From Burkholderiales bacterium UBA6064 (lineage in GTDB: Bacteria > Pseudomonadota > Gammaproteobacteria > Burkholderiales > Burkholderiaceae_B): 8,170 nucleotides of DNA. The notes below the pieces were generated by a model. The model ran no database searches. It worked only from the letters and a program-made list of their open reading frames with translations, and was not told the DNA's origin. How positions within the stretch are numbered: the stretch's first letter is position 1; each line of letters begins with the position of its first letter. Position numbers and translations under genes: made by a program. Shown here piece by piece: positions 1-8,124 of the stretch. Location of the stretch: contig DIYC01000120.1 in the NCBI GenBank assembly GCA_002428895.1, positions 32,736-40,905 of the forward strand, read 5' to 3'.

Positions 1-312
1 ATTGCGTACAAGCAGCCTGTGACTCGCGCTGATATTGAGTCTATTCGCGGGGTCTCCGTGTCTTCTCAAATCATGCGCCAGCTTGAAGAACGTGGCTGGA
101 TAGAAATTGTTGGTTATAAAGAAGTGGTAGGTAAACCAGCGTTGTGGGCAACAACGAATAGTTTTTTAGCGGATTTGGGCTTACAAAACTTGTCTGAGTT
201 ACCTGTACTTAATTCCAAAGGGCAATTTTTTTCGGATCAATTCACTGCGGCCTTTAACCCAGAACGGTCTGAAGAAGTCGAGACAATCAATACAGAAAGT
301 GAGCTGAATTAA
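1..312 (+). CDS. scpB: ScpB, segregation and condensation protein B (3' part)
   Basis: Only the last 103 codons are present; the 5' part lies outside the window and the frame is open from base 1. ScpB is a winged-helix subunit that binds ScpA and, with SMC, forms the complex that compacts and segregates the chromosome. The visible start [18 protein letters not shown] is the signature of the second winged-helix domain, followed by [11 protein letters not shown] and a GKPALW turn typical of the wing. The motif [15 protein letters not shown] matches the usual end of the folded domain; after it comes a short acidic, probably disordered tail ending at TAA. A GTG at 19 is inside the conserved motif and is not a real start. 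rluB begins 3 nt after the stop, so the two genes are probably cotranscribed and translationally coupled, a common betaproteobacterial arrangement. Confidence 0.93.
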   Translation: MAYKQPVTRADIESIRGVSVSSQIMRQLEERGWIEIVGYKEVVGKPALWATTNSFLADLGLQNLSELPVLNSKGQFFSDQFTAAFNPERSEEVETINTESELN

Positions 313-315
313 ATA

Positions 316-1632
316 ATGAATATGGAAAATGTAAGTGCATTATCAAATGCTGCGGATTCAACCGTCGAGTTATCCGATGATTTAAATTTGCCGAAGGCTT
401 GTGATCAGTTAGAAGTACTGACGGTTGGTAAAAATCAATCTCACGAATTTGAATGGGCTCAGTTGGCACAGCAAGTTGAGGGTTTGTCGCAAGCACTTGC
501 GGCCCAAGCAGGTAAAAATCGAACCAAATTGAACGTTCGGTTAGACCCAGAATTGGCCCCAACATTACACAAAGTTTTAGCCGATAGTGGAGTGGGTTCG
601 CGTCGTGAAATGGAAGAGCTTATTATGGCTGGGCGTGTGTCGGTGAATGGTGAGCCCGCTCATACTGGTCAAAGAGTTTTGCCAACAGATGTGGTTAAAG
701 TGAATGGTAAGTTAATTCAGCGACGTAATAAATCTAAACCACCGCGCGTTTTAATTTACCATAAACCTGCAGGTGAAATTGTTTCTGCCGATGATCCAGA
801 AGGCCGTCCTTCTGTATTTGATCGTTTACCTAAAGTGTCAAAAGCCAAGTGGTTGGCCGTAGGTCGTCTCGATTTTAATACTGAAGGTTTGTTGGTGTTT
901 ACGACTTCTGGAGAGCTTGCCAATCGGTTAATGCATCCTCGTTATCAAATAATTCGTGAATATGCCGTTCGCGTTTTAGGTGAATTAACCCAAGAACAAA
1001 TGGATGGTTTATTAAAAGGGATCGAACTTGAAGACGGTTTGGCTCAGTTTTCTTATCTTGAGTTTGCAGGAGGAGAGGGTGCTAATCGATGGTATCGGGT
1101 TGGCATTCAGGAAGGGCGCAATCGTGAGGTTCGGCGAATGTTTGAAGCTTTTGGTTTGACTGTAAGTCGCTTAATTCGTGTACGTTACGGTGATCTTGTG
1201 ATGCCTCATTCGCTTAAGCGTGGTCGTTGGGTTGAAATGGAAGCACTTGAAGCCATGTCCTTTATGCAGTCTTTAGGTTTAAAAATTGCTGAAGATGCCA
1301 AAGATCAAGCACAAAAGCAACAAGCAAAGCATATTGGTAATCATCGTAAGCAGGGTGGCCGTCATTCACAACCTTTAGTTGATCCTGGTTTGTTGGCTAC
1401 GCGTAGCCAAACATTTTTAACGGTGTCAGGTGCTGATGCTGCAGCTGCGTTAAGTTCTGAGCGAGGCCGAAACCATTCCTCGGGTGTTAACACTCGAGTT
1501 AAGCCCCAATCCTTTAAAGATCGTAGCCTAAAAACAAGTTCTCAGGCTCATCCGTTTAATAAAGCACACCCCGCTGCTGAAAAACGTACACAAAATCGAC
1601 GAAGAAAGCCAAAACCGAAGGTTCAGGCTTGA
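316..1632 (+). CDS. rluB: 23S rRNA pseudouridine synthase RluB (RsuA/RluB/RluE/RluF family)
   Basis: Predicted to convert a uridine of the 23S rRNA peptidyl-transferase region (U2605 in E. coli numbering) to pseudouridine; cytoplasmic. The 438-residue protein has an S4 RNA-binding domain at about residues 82-140 ([26 protein letters not shown]) and a catalytic domain at about 143-315. The catalytic motif [11 protein letters not shown] holds the nucleophile Asp186, and [11 protein letters not shown] (266-276) is the family's conserved C-terminal motif. The first ~70 residues are acidic and of low complexity; residues ~330-438 form a basic, probably disordered tail ending in [12 protein letters not shown]. 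coli RluB is shorter, but such extensions are common in Burkholderiales. The start is ATG 316, with an alternative ATG at 322; no strong Shine-Dalgarno is seen, which fits coupling to scpB 3 nt upstream. RluE/RluF are less likely given the neighbours; the exact target uridine is inferred from family. Confidence 0.92.
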   Translation: MNMENVSALSNAADSTVELSDDLNLPKACDQLEVLTVGKNQSHEFEWAQLAQQVEGLSQALAAQAGKNRTKLNVRLDPELAPTLHKVLADSGVGSRREMEELIMAGRVSVNGEPAHTGQRVLPTDVVKVNGKLIQRRNKSKPPRVLIYHKPAGEIVSADDPEGRPSVFDRLPKVSKAKWLAVGRLDFNTEGLLVFTTSGELANRLMHPRYQIIREYAVRVLGELTQEQMDGLLKGIELEDGLAQFSYLEFAGGEGANRWYRVGIQEGRNREVRRMFEAFGLTVSRLIRVRYGDLVMPHSLKRGRWVEMEALEAMSFMQSLGLKIAEDAKDQAQKQQAKHIGNHRKQGGRHSQPLVDPGLLATRSQTFLTVSGADAAAALSSERGRNHSSGVNTRVKPQSFKDRSLKTSSQAHPFNKAHPAAEKRTQNRRRKPKPKVQA

Positions 1633-1657
1633 AAAGTTATTAATTATCCTGCATAAT
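1629..1657 (+). promoter_or_regulatory. Predicted sigma70-type promoter for the rimP-nusA-infB operon
   Basis: A TTGAAA box (1629-1634) and a CATAAT box (1652-1657) are separated by exactly 17 bp; each differs from the sigma70 consensus at one position. The -35 box overlaps the rluB stop codon (TGA, 1630-1632). Transcription would start near 1664, giving a leader of about 148 nt before rimP that carries the hairpin at 1670-1694 and the terminator at 1699-1726. This is a match by eye in AT-rich DNA, so a chance match remains possible. Confidence 0.55.
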
Positions 1658-1669
1658 TCCCCCTTGCCT

Positions 1670-1694
1670 GGGGCTCTGTTTCAAAACGAGCTCC
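1670..1694 (+). other. Stable hairpin in the rluB-rimP gap
   Basis: GGGGCTC (1670-1676) pairs with GAGCTCC (1688-1694) with one G-U wobble. After a bulged T, GTT (1678-1680) pairs with AAC (1685-1687) around a TCAA loop. It begins about 6 nt after the predicted transcription start and ends 4 nt before the terminator stem. CCCC at 1660-1663 could pair instead with GGGG at 1670-1673, so two mutually exclusive folds are possible. It may be the 5' element of an attenuator leader or simply part of the 3' end of the rluB mRNA. Confidence 0.5.
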
Positions 1695-1698
1695 AATC

Positions 1699-1726
1699 AA
1701 AGTGGGCTAAAGGCCCACTTTTTTTT
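1699..1726 (+). terminator. Intrinsic (Rho-independent) terminator between rluB and rimP
   Basis: A perfect 9-bp stem, AAAGTGGGC (1699-1707) with GCCCACTTT (1713-1721), closes a TAAAG loop and runs into eight consecutive T (1719-1726). It would end the scpB-rluB transcript 67 nt after the rluB stop. It also lies downstream of the predicted promoter at 1629-1657, so it may act as a regulated terminator (attenuator) for rimP-nusA-infB. The A run at its left edge (1699-1701) is too short to make it a convincing terminator in the reverse direction. Confidence 0.88.
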
Positions 1727-1796
1727 GGCTTAGGGGTTTTGGGATGAGTAGTTAACTTGGTTTTCAAGCTGTCGGCGTCTAGTCAAAATAGAGTGT

Positions 1797-1803
1797 AAAA
1801 AGG
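1797..1803 (+). promoter_or_regulatory. Ribosome binding site deciding the TTG start of rimP
   Basis: AAAAAGG ends 8 nt before the TTG at 1812. It is the only purine-rich site at proper distance from any in-frame start codon: no ATG, GTG or TTG lies in frame between the upstream stop at 1749 and 1812. It therefore supports the non-ATG start, although the AGG core is short and the site would be moderate in strength. Confidence 0.5.
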
Positions 1804-1811
1804 TTGTTGCT

Positions 1812-2315
1812 TTGGTTAATCCAAATGATTTTATAGGTACGGGTTGGTCTGGGGTATGGTCAGAAGCTTGGGTAGTGCAAGCTGAAACAGTGATTCAATC
1901 CTTAGGCCTAGAAGTGGTCGACCTAGAACGTGAGCAAGGTGGTTTACTGCGTATCAGTATCGACTCGCCTCAAGGTATTACCGTCAACGATTGTGAGTTA
2001 GTGAGTCGCCAATTGTCTCATTTGCTGACAGTCGAGGATGTGTTTTATGAGCGACTTGAGGTGTCAAGTCCGGGGGTTGATCGGGTTTTGCGTCGTCGTC
2101 AAGATTTAAATCGTTTTATTGGTAGTGAAGTTTCAATTAAGTTAAAACATTCTGTTGAAAACACTAAAAATTTTAAGGGTATTTTGCAGCAAGGTTCTAG
2201 TCAAGAATACTGTTTGCAACTAACTACCCCTTTAGTTTCTTCTGGGTGTCAACAGTTAAACTTCGATCTTACAGAAATTGCTGCAGCACGGTTGGTGCCG
2301 CATCTAAAGTTTTAG
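1812..2315 (+). CDS. rimP: Ribosome maturation factor RimP
   Basis: RimP binds the 30S subunit during assembly and is needed for efficient maturation of its head region; cytoplasmic. The 167-residue frame shows the family's N-terminal alpha/beta domain ([10 protein letters not shown] at 31-40, [16 protein letters not shown] at 46-61, [12 protein letters not shown] at 82-93) and the SH3-like C-terminal domain from about 97 to the end ([26 protein letters not shown]). The start is TTG 1812, supported by AAAAAGG 8 nt upstream. This gives roughly 20 extra residues, rich in Trp and Gly, ahead of the usual RimP start; GTG 1875 is the main alternative and would give the usual length. nusA follows 10 nt after the stop, and its Shine-Dalgarno overlaps the rimP TAG. 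This is the classic rimP-nusA-infB order, so identity is firm and only the start is unsure. Confidence 0.92.
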   Translation: MVNPNDFIGTGWSGVWSEAWVVQAETVIQSLGLEVVDLEREQGGLLRISIDSPQGITVNDCELVSRQLSHLLTVEDVFYERLEVSSPGVDRVLRRRQDLNRFIGSEVSIKLKHSVENTKNFKGILQQGSSQEYCLQLTTPLVSSGCQQLNFDLTEIAAARLVPHLKF

Positions 2316-2325
2316 GAGCATTCTA

Positions 2326-3795
2326 ATGAGCCGTGAATTGCTATTGTTGGTCGACGCGTTAGCGCGAGAAAAAAATGTTGAGCGAGAAATTGTTTTTGGT
2401 GCCCTAGAGCAAGCTTTGGCCTCAGCGACAAAAAAACGTTTCGAAGATGAGGTTGATGTTCGGGTTGAGATTAATCGCCAAAATGGCGACTACAGTTCTT
2501 ATCGGCGTTGGCAAGTTGTCTCTGAAGAGGATTTCTACGATCCAGCCTATCAAATGTTGAAAGAAGAAGCTGCCAAACACATTGATAGCCCTGAAATTGG
2601 TGATTATGTCGAAGAAGATCTTGAGCCTATTGAATTTGGTCGAATTGGTGCGCAGGCTGCAAAACAAGTGATTTTACAGCGTGTGCGTGATGCGGAACGA
2701 GAGCAAATCCTGAATGACTTTTTAGATCGTGGCGATCAGATTGTGATTGGTCAAGTTAAGCGCATGGAGCGCGGTGATGCCATTATCGAAAGTGGTCGAA
2801 TTGAAGCTCGATTAAGTCGTGATCAAATTATTCCAAGAGAAAACTTACGACCTGGCGATCGTGTTCGTGCTTTGCTGTGGAAGGTAGATCGTAATGCACG
2901 CGTGCAACAAATTTTACTCTCTAGGACTTCGCCCGATTTTATTAAAGTTTTGTTTGCAATGGAAGTTCCTGAAATTGAACAGGGTCATTTAGAAATCGTT
3001 GCTGCTGCGCGTGATCCAGGTATGCGTGCTAAAATCGCCGTTCGTGCACATGATCAACGCATCGACCCAATCGGCACATGTGTGGGTGTTCGTGGTTCCC
3101 GAGTGCAGGCGGTGACTCAAGAGTTAGGTGGAGAGCGGGTTGACATTGTTCTTTGGTCTGAAGACCCGGCACAATTTGTGATTGGTGCCTTGTCGCCTGC
3201 CACGGTTCAATCGATTGTCGTTGATGAAGAGTCTCATGCCATGGAAGTGGTCGTTAACGAAGATGATCTTGCTCAGGCTATCGGTACCCGAGGCCAAAAT
3301 GTTCGGTTAGCCACTGAGTTAACGGGTTGGCAAATTAATATTATGACTCCCGAAGAGTCAGCCAAGCGCTCAGAAGAAGAAACTAGAAAAATCATGAGTT
3401 TATTTACCGAGAAACTTGAAGTTGAGTCTGATATTGCAGAAGTGTTGGTGCAAGAAGGTTTTAGTAGTCTTGAAGAGGTAGCGTATGTGCCCCTCGAGGA
3501 AATGCTTGAAATTCAAGCTTTTGACGCTGAAACTGTTGAAGAACTTCGTAACCGTGCGCGGAATGCATTGCTTACCGAGGCTATTGTGCGCGAAGAACTC
3601 GCTGAAAGTGCACCTGAGTTAGCGGGTATCGATGGAATAGATTCCGAGTTAATCGTTCAATTAAAAGAGCACAATATTACAGATCGAGAAGCTTTGGCAG
3701 AGCTGTCCGTTGATGAGTTGATTGAAATCACTAATCTGAATGATGAGCGCGCTCGAAGTGTGATAATGAAAGCTCGCGCTCATTGGTTTGAATAA
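2326..3795 (+). CDS. nusA: Transcription termination/antitermination factor NusA
   Basis: NusA binds RNA polymerase and nascent RNA; it promotes pausing and intrinsic termination and takes part in antitermination on rRNA operons. The 489-residue protein (E. coli: 495) has an N-terminal polymerase-binding domain at about 1-130, an S1 domain at ~135-200 ([29 protein letters not shown]), and two KH domains with GVRG loops at 254-257 and GTRG at 320-323. Two acidic helix-hairpin-helix repeats follow at ~365-425 and ~435-489, as in gammaproteobacterial and betaproteobacterial NusA. The start ATG 2326 has TAGGAG (2313-2318) at a 7-nt gap, overlapping the rimP stop, so translation is likely coupled. 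Nothing is truncated or unusual. NusA controls its own operon in E. coli; the terminator-bearing leader ahead of rimP makes the same plausible here, but that is inference. Confidence 0.97.
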   Translation: MSRELLLLVDALAREKNVEREIVFGALEQALASATKKRFEDEVDVRVEINRQNGDYSSYRRWQVVSEEDFYDPAYQMLKEEAAKHIDSPEIGDYVEEDLEPIEFGRIGAQAAKQVILQRVRDAEREQILNDFLDRGDQIVIGQVKRMERGDAIIESGRIEARLSRDQIIPRENLRPGDRVRALLWKVDRNARVQQILLSRTSPDFIKVLFAMEVPEIEQGHLEIVAAARDPGMRAKIAVRAHDQRIDPIGTCVGVRGSRVQAVTQELGGERVDIVLWSEDPAQFVIGALSPATVQSIVVDEESHAMEVVVNEDDLAQAIGTRGQNVRLATELTGWQINIMTPEESAKRSEEETRKIMSLFTEKLEVESDIAEVLVQEGFSSLEEVAYVPLEEMLEIQAFDAETVEELRNRARNALLTEAIVREELAESAPELAGIDGIDSELIVQLKEHNITDREALAELSVDELIEITNLNDERARSVIMKARAHWFE

Positions 3796-3846
3796 AGTTT
3801 GCGTTTTAAAAACGTCTTGTCAATTAAGTTTGACCTAGGAAATTGA

Positions 3847-3850
3847 AGGA
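3847..3850 (+). promoter_or_regulatory. Shine-Dalgarno deciding the infB start
   Basis: AGGA, within GAAGGAAG (3845-3852), lies 7 nt before ATG 3858. An in-frame TTG at 3843 would add five residues but lies upstream of this site and would put the Shine-Dalgarno inside the coding sequence. ATG 3858 also gives the standard betaproteobacterial N-terminus beginning MAS, so it is the start. Confidence 0.85.
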
Positions 3851-3857
3851 AGAATTC

Positions 3858-6683
3858 ATGGCCAGTACTACAGTTGCTCAATTTGCCGCTGAATTGAAAA
3901 TGCCGACAGAAGTGTTACTCGAGCAGTTAAAGTCTGCTGGGGTAAGTAAATCTTCACAAAATGATCCTGTTACAGAGGAAGATAAAACTAAGTTGCTTGA
4001 AAGCCTTCGTCGTGCACATGGTACTAGCGATCCAGGTAAGAAGAAAAAAATTACATTAACACGTCGACAAACAACAGAAATTAAACAATCAGGCCCTGGT
4101 GGTCGGGCGCGTACTGTTCAAGTAGAGGTTCGTAAAAAAAGAGTGTTTGTGCAGCGTCAAGATCAAGCCACTGAACCTGAGGTCAGCACTTCACCTTCCG
4201 TGCAGACAGTTATTAATGAAACCGAGCTTAAGCGTCGCGAAACGGAAGCAAAGCGTCAAGCTGAATTGGCTTCACGGCAAGAAGCCGAACTGAGGGCAAA
4301 GCAAGAAAAACAAAAAAAGAACCAGCCCTCCAAATTAGACGATGACACTCAAGGTGTTCAAGAGCAGGCTACTTCTACCGTAGAGCCTATTCCTAGTTCA
4401 TCGCATGATCAAAGCACGATTGAATTAACCGAGGAATTAAATCATAATTCACTCTTAACCCAAACTGAAACTGCCTCCACTGTTTCACACGTTGCCTTTG
4501 TGTCATCAAAAGATGAATATATTTCAGAAGAAAAGTTGTTGTCTGAAAGTGTATTTGACGGCACCTTAAACACCTCAGAGGATATTCTACCTAAATCGGG
4601 TTCTGGGCGGCAGGCTGTTGAAGATGAAGTCGCTGCGTTAAATAGCATGATGTCTGTTCCATCTAAAGTGTTGAAAGCTGAAACAACTAAAGAGACAAAA
4701 AAAACGTCACCTGTTGAAAAGAAATCAAAAAAAGTTGATCTTGATGAGAAACCTGGTCGTAAAGGTACTTTAATCAAAGAAGAGCCAGGCAGGCGACGTG
4801 GTGGCATGAAGCTTCGTGGTGATTCAGGCGCTGAAAACGATTGGAAAGGCCCAAAAAATAGGCCCACTAAGCAAAAACATCATCAGCAATCCCAGAGTAG
4901 TTTTGTTGCGCCTACTGAGCCAGTGGTTCGCGATATTCACGTGCCTGAAACAATTACTGTAGCCGAGTTAGCACATAAAATGTCCGTGAAAGTAGCTGAA
5001 GTCATTAAATCACTCATGAAAATGGGGCAAATGGTTACGATTAATCAAGTGCTTGATCAAGATACAGCGATGATTGTGACTGAAGAATTAGGTCATCGTG
5101 CCATTGCCGCTAAATTGGATGATCCTGAAGCATTACTTGAACAAGCATCAGGGCAAGAAGTTCATTTTGAATTGTTTCCGCGTGCTCCTGTTGTCACTGT
5201 GATGGGTCACGTGGATCACGGTAAAACTTCATTACTAGATGCCATTCGCTCCACAAAAGTGGCTTCGGGTGAGGCTGGCGGAATTACTCAGCATATTGGT
5301 GCATACCATGTTGAAACGCCAGAAGGTATGGTGACTTTTCTTGATACACCTGGTCACGAAGCTTTTACAGCCATGCGTGCTCGGGGTGCAAAAGCGACCG
5401 ACATTGTTATTTTGGTGGTTTCTGCCGATGATGGTGTAATGCCTCAAACTATTGAAGCGATTCACCATGCAAGAGCAGCGAAGGTACCTTTAGTGGTTGC
5501 GATTAACAAAATTGATAAACCTGAAGCAAATCCTGATCGTGTTAAACAAGAGCTGGTTGCTCAGGAAGTAGTCCCTGAAGAATATGGTGGCGATTCACCT
5601 TTTGTCTTAGTGTCTGCAAAAACTCGAGAGGGTATCGATTCTTTATTAGAACAGTTGTTGTTACAAGCCGAAGTATTAGAGTTAAAAGCACCTATTCATG
5701 CGCCCGCTAAGGGCTTGGTTGTTGAATCTCGGCTTGATAAGGGTCGAGGTGCTGTCGCAACGATTTTGATTCAAAGTGGCACTCTCAATAAAGGCGATAT
5801 TGTTTTGGCAGGCTCTTCTTATGGTCGAGTTCGCGCGATGCTTGATGAAGATGGCAAACCGGTTAACTCTGCGGGCCCTTCAATCCCAGTTGAAATTCAA
5901 GGTTTGCAAGATGTTCCCGCTTCAGGTGAAGAAGTGATTGTGCTTGTAGACGAGCGTAAAGCCCGTGAAATTGCATTGTTTAGACAAGGTAAGTTTCGTG
6001 ATGTAAAATTTGCAAAACAACAAGCAGCCAAGCTTGAAAACATGTTTGAACAAATGGCTGAGGGCGAGGTTAAAACCTTGTCAATTGTCTTAAAGTCAGA
6101 CGTACAAGGTTCGCAAGAGGCGCTTTCTCATGCTCTGATTAAATTGTCTACCGATGAAGTGAAAGTACAAATTGTTCATGCAGGGGTTGGCGGTATCAGT
6201 GAGTCTGATGTTAACCTAGCGGTTGCGTCAAATGCAGTGATCATTGGGTTTAATGTTCGTGCAGATCATGGTGCACGCAAAACAGCAGAAAACAATGGTG
6301 TGGATATTCGCTATTACAGCATTATTTATGATGCGGTCGATGAGGTTAAGGCGGCGATGACTGGTATGCTTTCGCCCGACAAGCGAGAAGAAATTATTGG
6401 TAATGATGAAATCAGGCAAGTGTTCCGTATTTCAAAAGTCGGTTCGGTAGCTGGTTGTATGGTGACGGATGGCGTGGTTCGTCGAGGTGCGGGTGTCCGT
6501 TTAATGCGCGATAACGTGATCATCTGGACTGGGCAATTGGCTACATTAAAGCGCTTTAAAGATGAAGTGAAAGAGGTCAGGCAGGGTTTTGAATGCGGTT
6601 GCCAATTGTTAAATTACGATGACATTAAAGAGGGTGATGTTTTAGAGTGTTTCGAAGTCACTGAAGTTGCTCGAACCCTTTAA
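3858..6683 (+). CDS. infB: Translation initiation factor IF-2
   Basis: IF-2 is the GTPase that brings fMet-tRNA to the 30S subunit and promotes 50S joining. The 941-residue protein starts with an IF2_N domain (~1-52, [19 protein letters not shown]). A conserved basic segment ([16 protein letters not shown], ~62-77) and a charged, probably coiled-coil stretch (~123-155) follow. Next is a long Ser/Thr/Glu-rich linker, then a second IF2_N domain (~361-415, [14 protein letters not shown]). The G domain carries G1 GHVDHGKT (450-457), G2 [10 protein letters not shown] (474-483), G3 DTPGHEAF (496-503), G4 NKID (550-553) and G5 SAK (586-588). Domain II, domain III and the fMet-tRNA-binding C-terminal domain follow; all GTPase motifs are intact. 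Start is ATG 3858. The 62-nt gap after nusA shows only a weak AT-rich inverted repeat and no convincing promoter or terminator, so infB is probably read from the rimP promoter. Confidence 0.97.
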   Translation: MASTTVAQFAAELKMPTEVLLEQLKSAGVSKSSQNDPVTEEDKTKLLESLRRAHGTSDPGKKKKITLTRRQTTEIKQSGPGGRARTVQVEVRKKRVFVQRQDQATEPEVSTSPSVQTVINETELKRRETEAKRQAELASRQEAELRAKQEKQKKNQPSKLDDDTQGVQEQATSTVEPIPSSSHDQSTIELTEELNHNSLLTQTETASTVSHVAFVSSKDEYISEEKLLSESVFDGTLNTSEDILPKSGSGRQAVEDEVAALNSMMSVPSKVLKAETTKETKKTSPVEKKSKKVDLDEKPGRKGTLIKEEPGRRRGGMKLRGDSGAENDWKGPKNRPTKQKHHQQSQSSFVAPTEPVVRDIHVPETITVAELAHKMSVKVAEVIKSLMKMGQMVTINQVLDQDTAMIVTEELGHRAIAAKLDDPEALLEQASGQEVHFELFPRAPVVTVMGHVDHGKTSLLDAIRSTKVASGEAGGITQHIGAYHVETPEGMVTFLDTPGHEAFTAMRARGAKATDIVILVVSADDGVMPQTIEAIHHARAAKVPLVVAINKIDKPEANPDRVKQELVAQEVVPEEYGGDSPFVLVSAKTREGIDSLLEQLLLQAEVLELKAPIHAPAKGLVVESRLDKGRGAVATILIQSGTLNKGDIVLAGSSYGRVRAMLDEDGKPVNSAGPSIPVEIQGLQDVPASGEEVIVLVDERKAREIALFRQGKFRDVKFAKQQAAKLENMFEQMAEGEVKTLSIVLKSDVQGSQEALSHALIKLSTDEVKVQIVHAGVGGISESDVNLAVASNAVIIGFNVRADHGARKTAENNGVDIRYYSIIYDAVDEVKAAMTGMLSPDKREEIIGNDEIRQVFRISKVGSVAGCMVTDGVVRRGAGVRLMRDNVIIWTGQLATLKRFKDEVKEVRQGFECGCQLLNYDDIKEGDVLECFEVTEVARTL

Positions 6684-6697
6684 TCTTCAGTTTAACT

Positions 6698-7087
6698 ATG
6701 ATGCGTCATAAAAAAAATCGAAGCTCAGATCGCAGTGTTCGTGTGGCTGATCAATTGCAAAAGGATTTAGCTGAAATTATTCCTAGGGAGTTGCGCGACC
6801 CAAGGCTGGGTTTTGTTACGCTTTCTGATGTTGAGCTTACCCCCGATTATGCCTATGCCACCGTATGTTTTACGGTTCTGAATGGTGATCCCGTAGAGTC
6901 TGAGCAAGCACTTAATGACTCAGCGGGTTATTTGCGTAATTTGATTTTTAAAAAAATGCGAATTCATACTGTGCCTAGTTTGCGTTTTAAATATGACAAT
7001 TCTGTGGCGCGTGGTTCAGAAATGTCAAAGTTAATTGATGATGCCCTTAAAGAAAGCCCTGCATCTAAAAAGCAATCAGAGCAATAA
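6698..7087 (+). CDS. rbfA: 30S ribosome-binding factor RbfA
   Basis: RbfA is a small KH-fold protein that binds immature 30S subunits, helps process the 5' end of 16S rRNA, and is needed for growth in the cold in E. coli. The 129-residue frame matches the whole family: RVADQLQKDLAEII (15-28), ELRDPRLGFVTLSDVELTPDYA (31-52), ALNDSAGYLRNLIF (71-84), then RIHTVPSLRFKYDNS (88-102). The AXG kink position of this type II KH fold reads S75-A76-G77, a conservative change. The tail after ~115 is charged and probably disordered. Start codons at 6698 and 6701 are adjacent; no Shine-Dalgarno precedes either, and no other in-frame start exists after the stop at 6662. Translation probably depends on coupling to infB, which ends 14 nt upstream. 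The infB-rbfA-truB neighbourhood is the conserved one. Confidence 0.95.
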   Translation: MMRHKKNRSSDRSVRVADQLQKDLAEIIPRELRDPRLGFVTLSDVELTPDYAYATVCFTVLNGDPVESEQALNDSAGYLRNLIFKKMRIHTVPSLRFKYDNSVARGSEMSKLIDDALKESPASKKQSEQ

Positions 7088-7106
7088 TTTTTGGGCTTTG
7101 TAAAGT

Positions 7107-7120
7107 ACCTAAATTTAGGT
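7107..7120. repeat. Perfect 14-bp palindrome between rbfA and truB
   Basis: ACCTAAATTTAGGT is an exact inverted repeat of two 7-bp arms with no spacer, 19 nt after the rbfA stop and 38 nt before the truB start. With no loop it is a poor RNA hairpin, so it looks more like a binding site for a dimeric protein than a terminator; no T-run follows it. I recognise no specific regulator motif. In such AT-rich DNA chance is possible but not frequent at this length. Confidence 0.6.
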
Positions 7121-7158
7121 CAAATTGTTGAGATCTTTTACTGTAGTTGAAAAGTCGA

Positions 7159-8124
7159 ATGCCCAATGTCGTCAAAAAAAATATTTCAGGTTTGCTTTTA
7201 TTTGATAAATCGGTTGGAGACTCGTCAAATCAGGCTTTGCAAAAAATTAAAAGGATTTTTAATGCTAAAAAAGTGGGGCACACAGGTACATTAGACCCCT
7301 TGGCCTCAGGTTTGTTACCCTTAATGTTTGGTCATGCCACTAAGTTTGCGTCATCGCTTTTAGAGGCTACAAAAACTTATGAAGCCACGGTGAAATTAGG
7401 GTTTAAAAGTTCAACAGGCGATGCAGAAGGTGTGCTGGTTCCCGCGCAAACAATGCCGGATCAACTTGATTTAACTTTGGAAAAGGTGCTTCACGTGGCC
7501 AGCACTTTGTTAGGTGAGCAACAACAATTGCCACCCATGTATTCGGCACTTAAGTATCAAGGCAAACCGTTGTATGAATTTGCACGTCAGGGTTTAGAGA
7601 TTGACAGAAAAGCACGCACAATTTTTATTCAGTCACTCGGTGGCTTAACGCTTAATCGGGTCAACGATGAATGGTTGGTTCGGTTTGAAGTATCTTGCAG
7701 CAAAGGAACTTATGTTCGAACCTTGGCTGAACAATTGGCCAATTGCTTAGGTACCGAGGGCTATTTGGTGGCTTTACGGCGAACTAAAATTGCGCAATTT
7801 GACCTCAAGTATGCTGTGGGCTTGTCGCAAATTCAAATGCTTTTTGGAGATGATGATGCGTTACAGCGTTTGCTGTTGCCCATCGATTCTTTGTTGAGTA
7901 ACTTGGCTCGAAAGCAGATTACACCCTGCTTGGCGCAACGTTTTATTCAGGGCCAACGCCTTGTACTTCAGGCAGACCAAGATCAGCCAGGTAGACACAG
8001 TGTGTACTGTAATTCTGAATCGGGTTTAGATCAGTTTATAGGTACAGGCATTTTAGAACTTCATGGCGACCACGCGTTGCTTCGACCAGAACGTATTATT
8101 CAGGATATTCAGGAAAATTTATGA
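7159..8124 (+). CDS. truB: tRNA pseudouridine(55) synthase TruB
   Basis: TruB makes pseudouridine 55 in the T-loop of nearly all tRNAs and also acts as a tRNA-folding chaperone; cytoplasmic. The 321-residue protein (E. coli: 314) has motif HTGTLDPLASGLLP at 41-54 with catalytic Asp46, the KTYEA motif with Tyr74, PPMYSALKYQGKPLYE (125-140), and SCSKGTYVRTLAEQL (179-193). The C-terminal part (~250 onward) carries the TruB C-terminal/PUA-like region (ITPCLAQRFIQGQRL). The start is ATG 7159; an in-frame TTG at 7147 would add four residues, and neither has a strong Shine-Dalgarno (GAAAAG at 7149-7154 is the best, close to the ATG). The preceding 71-nt gap holds a palindrome but no good promoter. 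The stop overlaps the typA start by 4 nt (ATGA), so the two are translationally coupled. Confidence 0.96.
   Translation: MPNVVKKNISGLLLFDKSVGDSSNQALQKIKRIFNAKKVGHTGTLDPLASGLLPLMFGHATKFASSLLEATKTYEATVKLGFKSSTGDAEGVLVPAQTMPDQLDLTLEKVLHVASTLLGEQQQLPPMYSALKYQGKPLYEFARQGLEIDRKARTIFIQSLGGLTLNRVNDEWLVRFEVSCSKGTYVRTLAEQLANCLGTEGYLVALRRTKIAQFDLKYAVGLSQIQMLFGDDDALQRLLLPIDSLLSNLARKQITPCLAQRFIQGQRLVLQADQDQPGRHSVYCNSESGLDQFIGTGILELHGDHALLRPERIIQDIQENL
8111..8114 (+). promoter_or_regulatory. Ribosome binding site of typA inside the truB end
   Basis: AGGA, followed by AAA, lies 6 nt before the ATG at 8121, within the last codons of truB. It is a properly spaced Shine-Dalgarno and supports the overlapping ATGA start. 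Confidence 0.75.

Noticed and set aside
287..565. Reverse-strand open frame of 92 codons across the scpB-rluB junction
   Set aside because: It overlaps two well-supported plus-strand genes and shows no recognisable motif.
1664..1747. Possible leader peptide starting at TTG 1664 and reading through the terminator to a TGA
   Set aside because: It has no ribosome binding site, would start right at the predicted transcript end, and shows no run of regulatory codons.
1757..1789. Alternative promoter closer to rimP (TTTCAA or TTGGTT with CAAAAT)
   Set aside because: Box matches are three or four of six, and for TTGGTT the spacing is poor (21 bp). It is kept only as a fallback if the promoter at 1629-1657 proves false.
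3802..3814. Inverted repeat CGTTTTAAAAACG after nusA as a terminator
   Set aside because: The stem is weak and AT-rich with almost no loop, and no T tract follows.
3817..3835. TTGTCA and TTGACC as -35 boxes for a separate infB promoter
   Set aside because: No acceptable -10 box lies 16-18 bp downstream of either.
4806..4808. Internal ATG in infB as the start of a shorter IF2 form
   Set aside because: E. coli makes short IF2 forms from internal starts, but here the upstream GGTGG is a poor, badly spaced ribosome site, so the sequence alone does not support it.
4442..4867. Reverse-strand open frame of 141 codons opposite infB
   Set aside because: It lies fully antisense to the low-complexity IF2 linker and has a composition biased by the opposite strand (many Ser and Phe). 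It resembles no family I know and has no sign of its own promoter.
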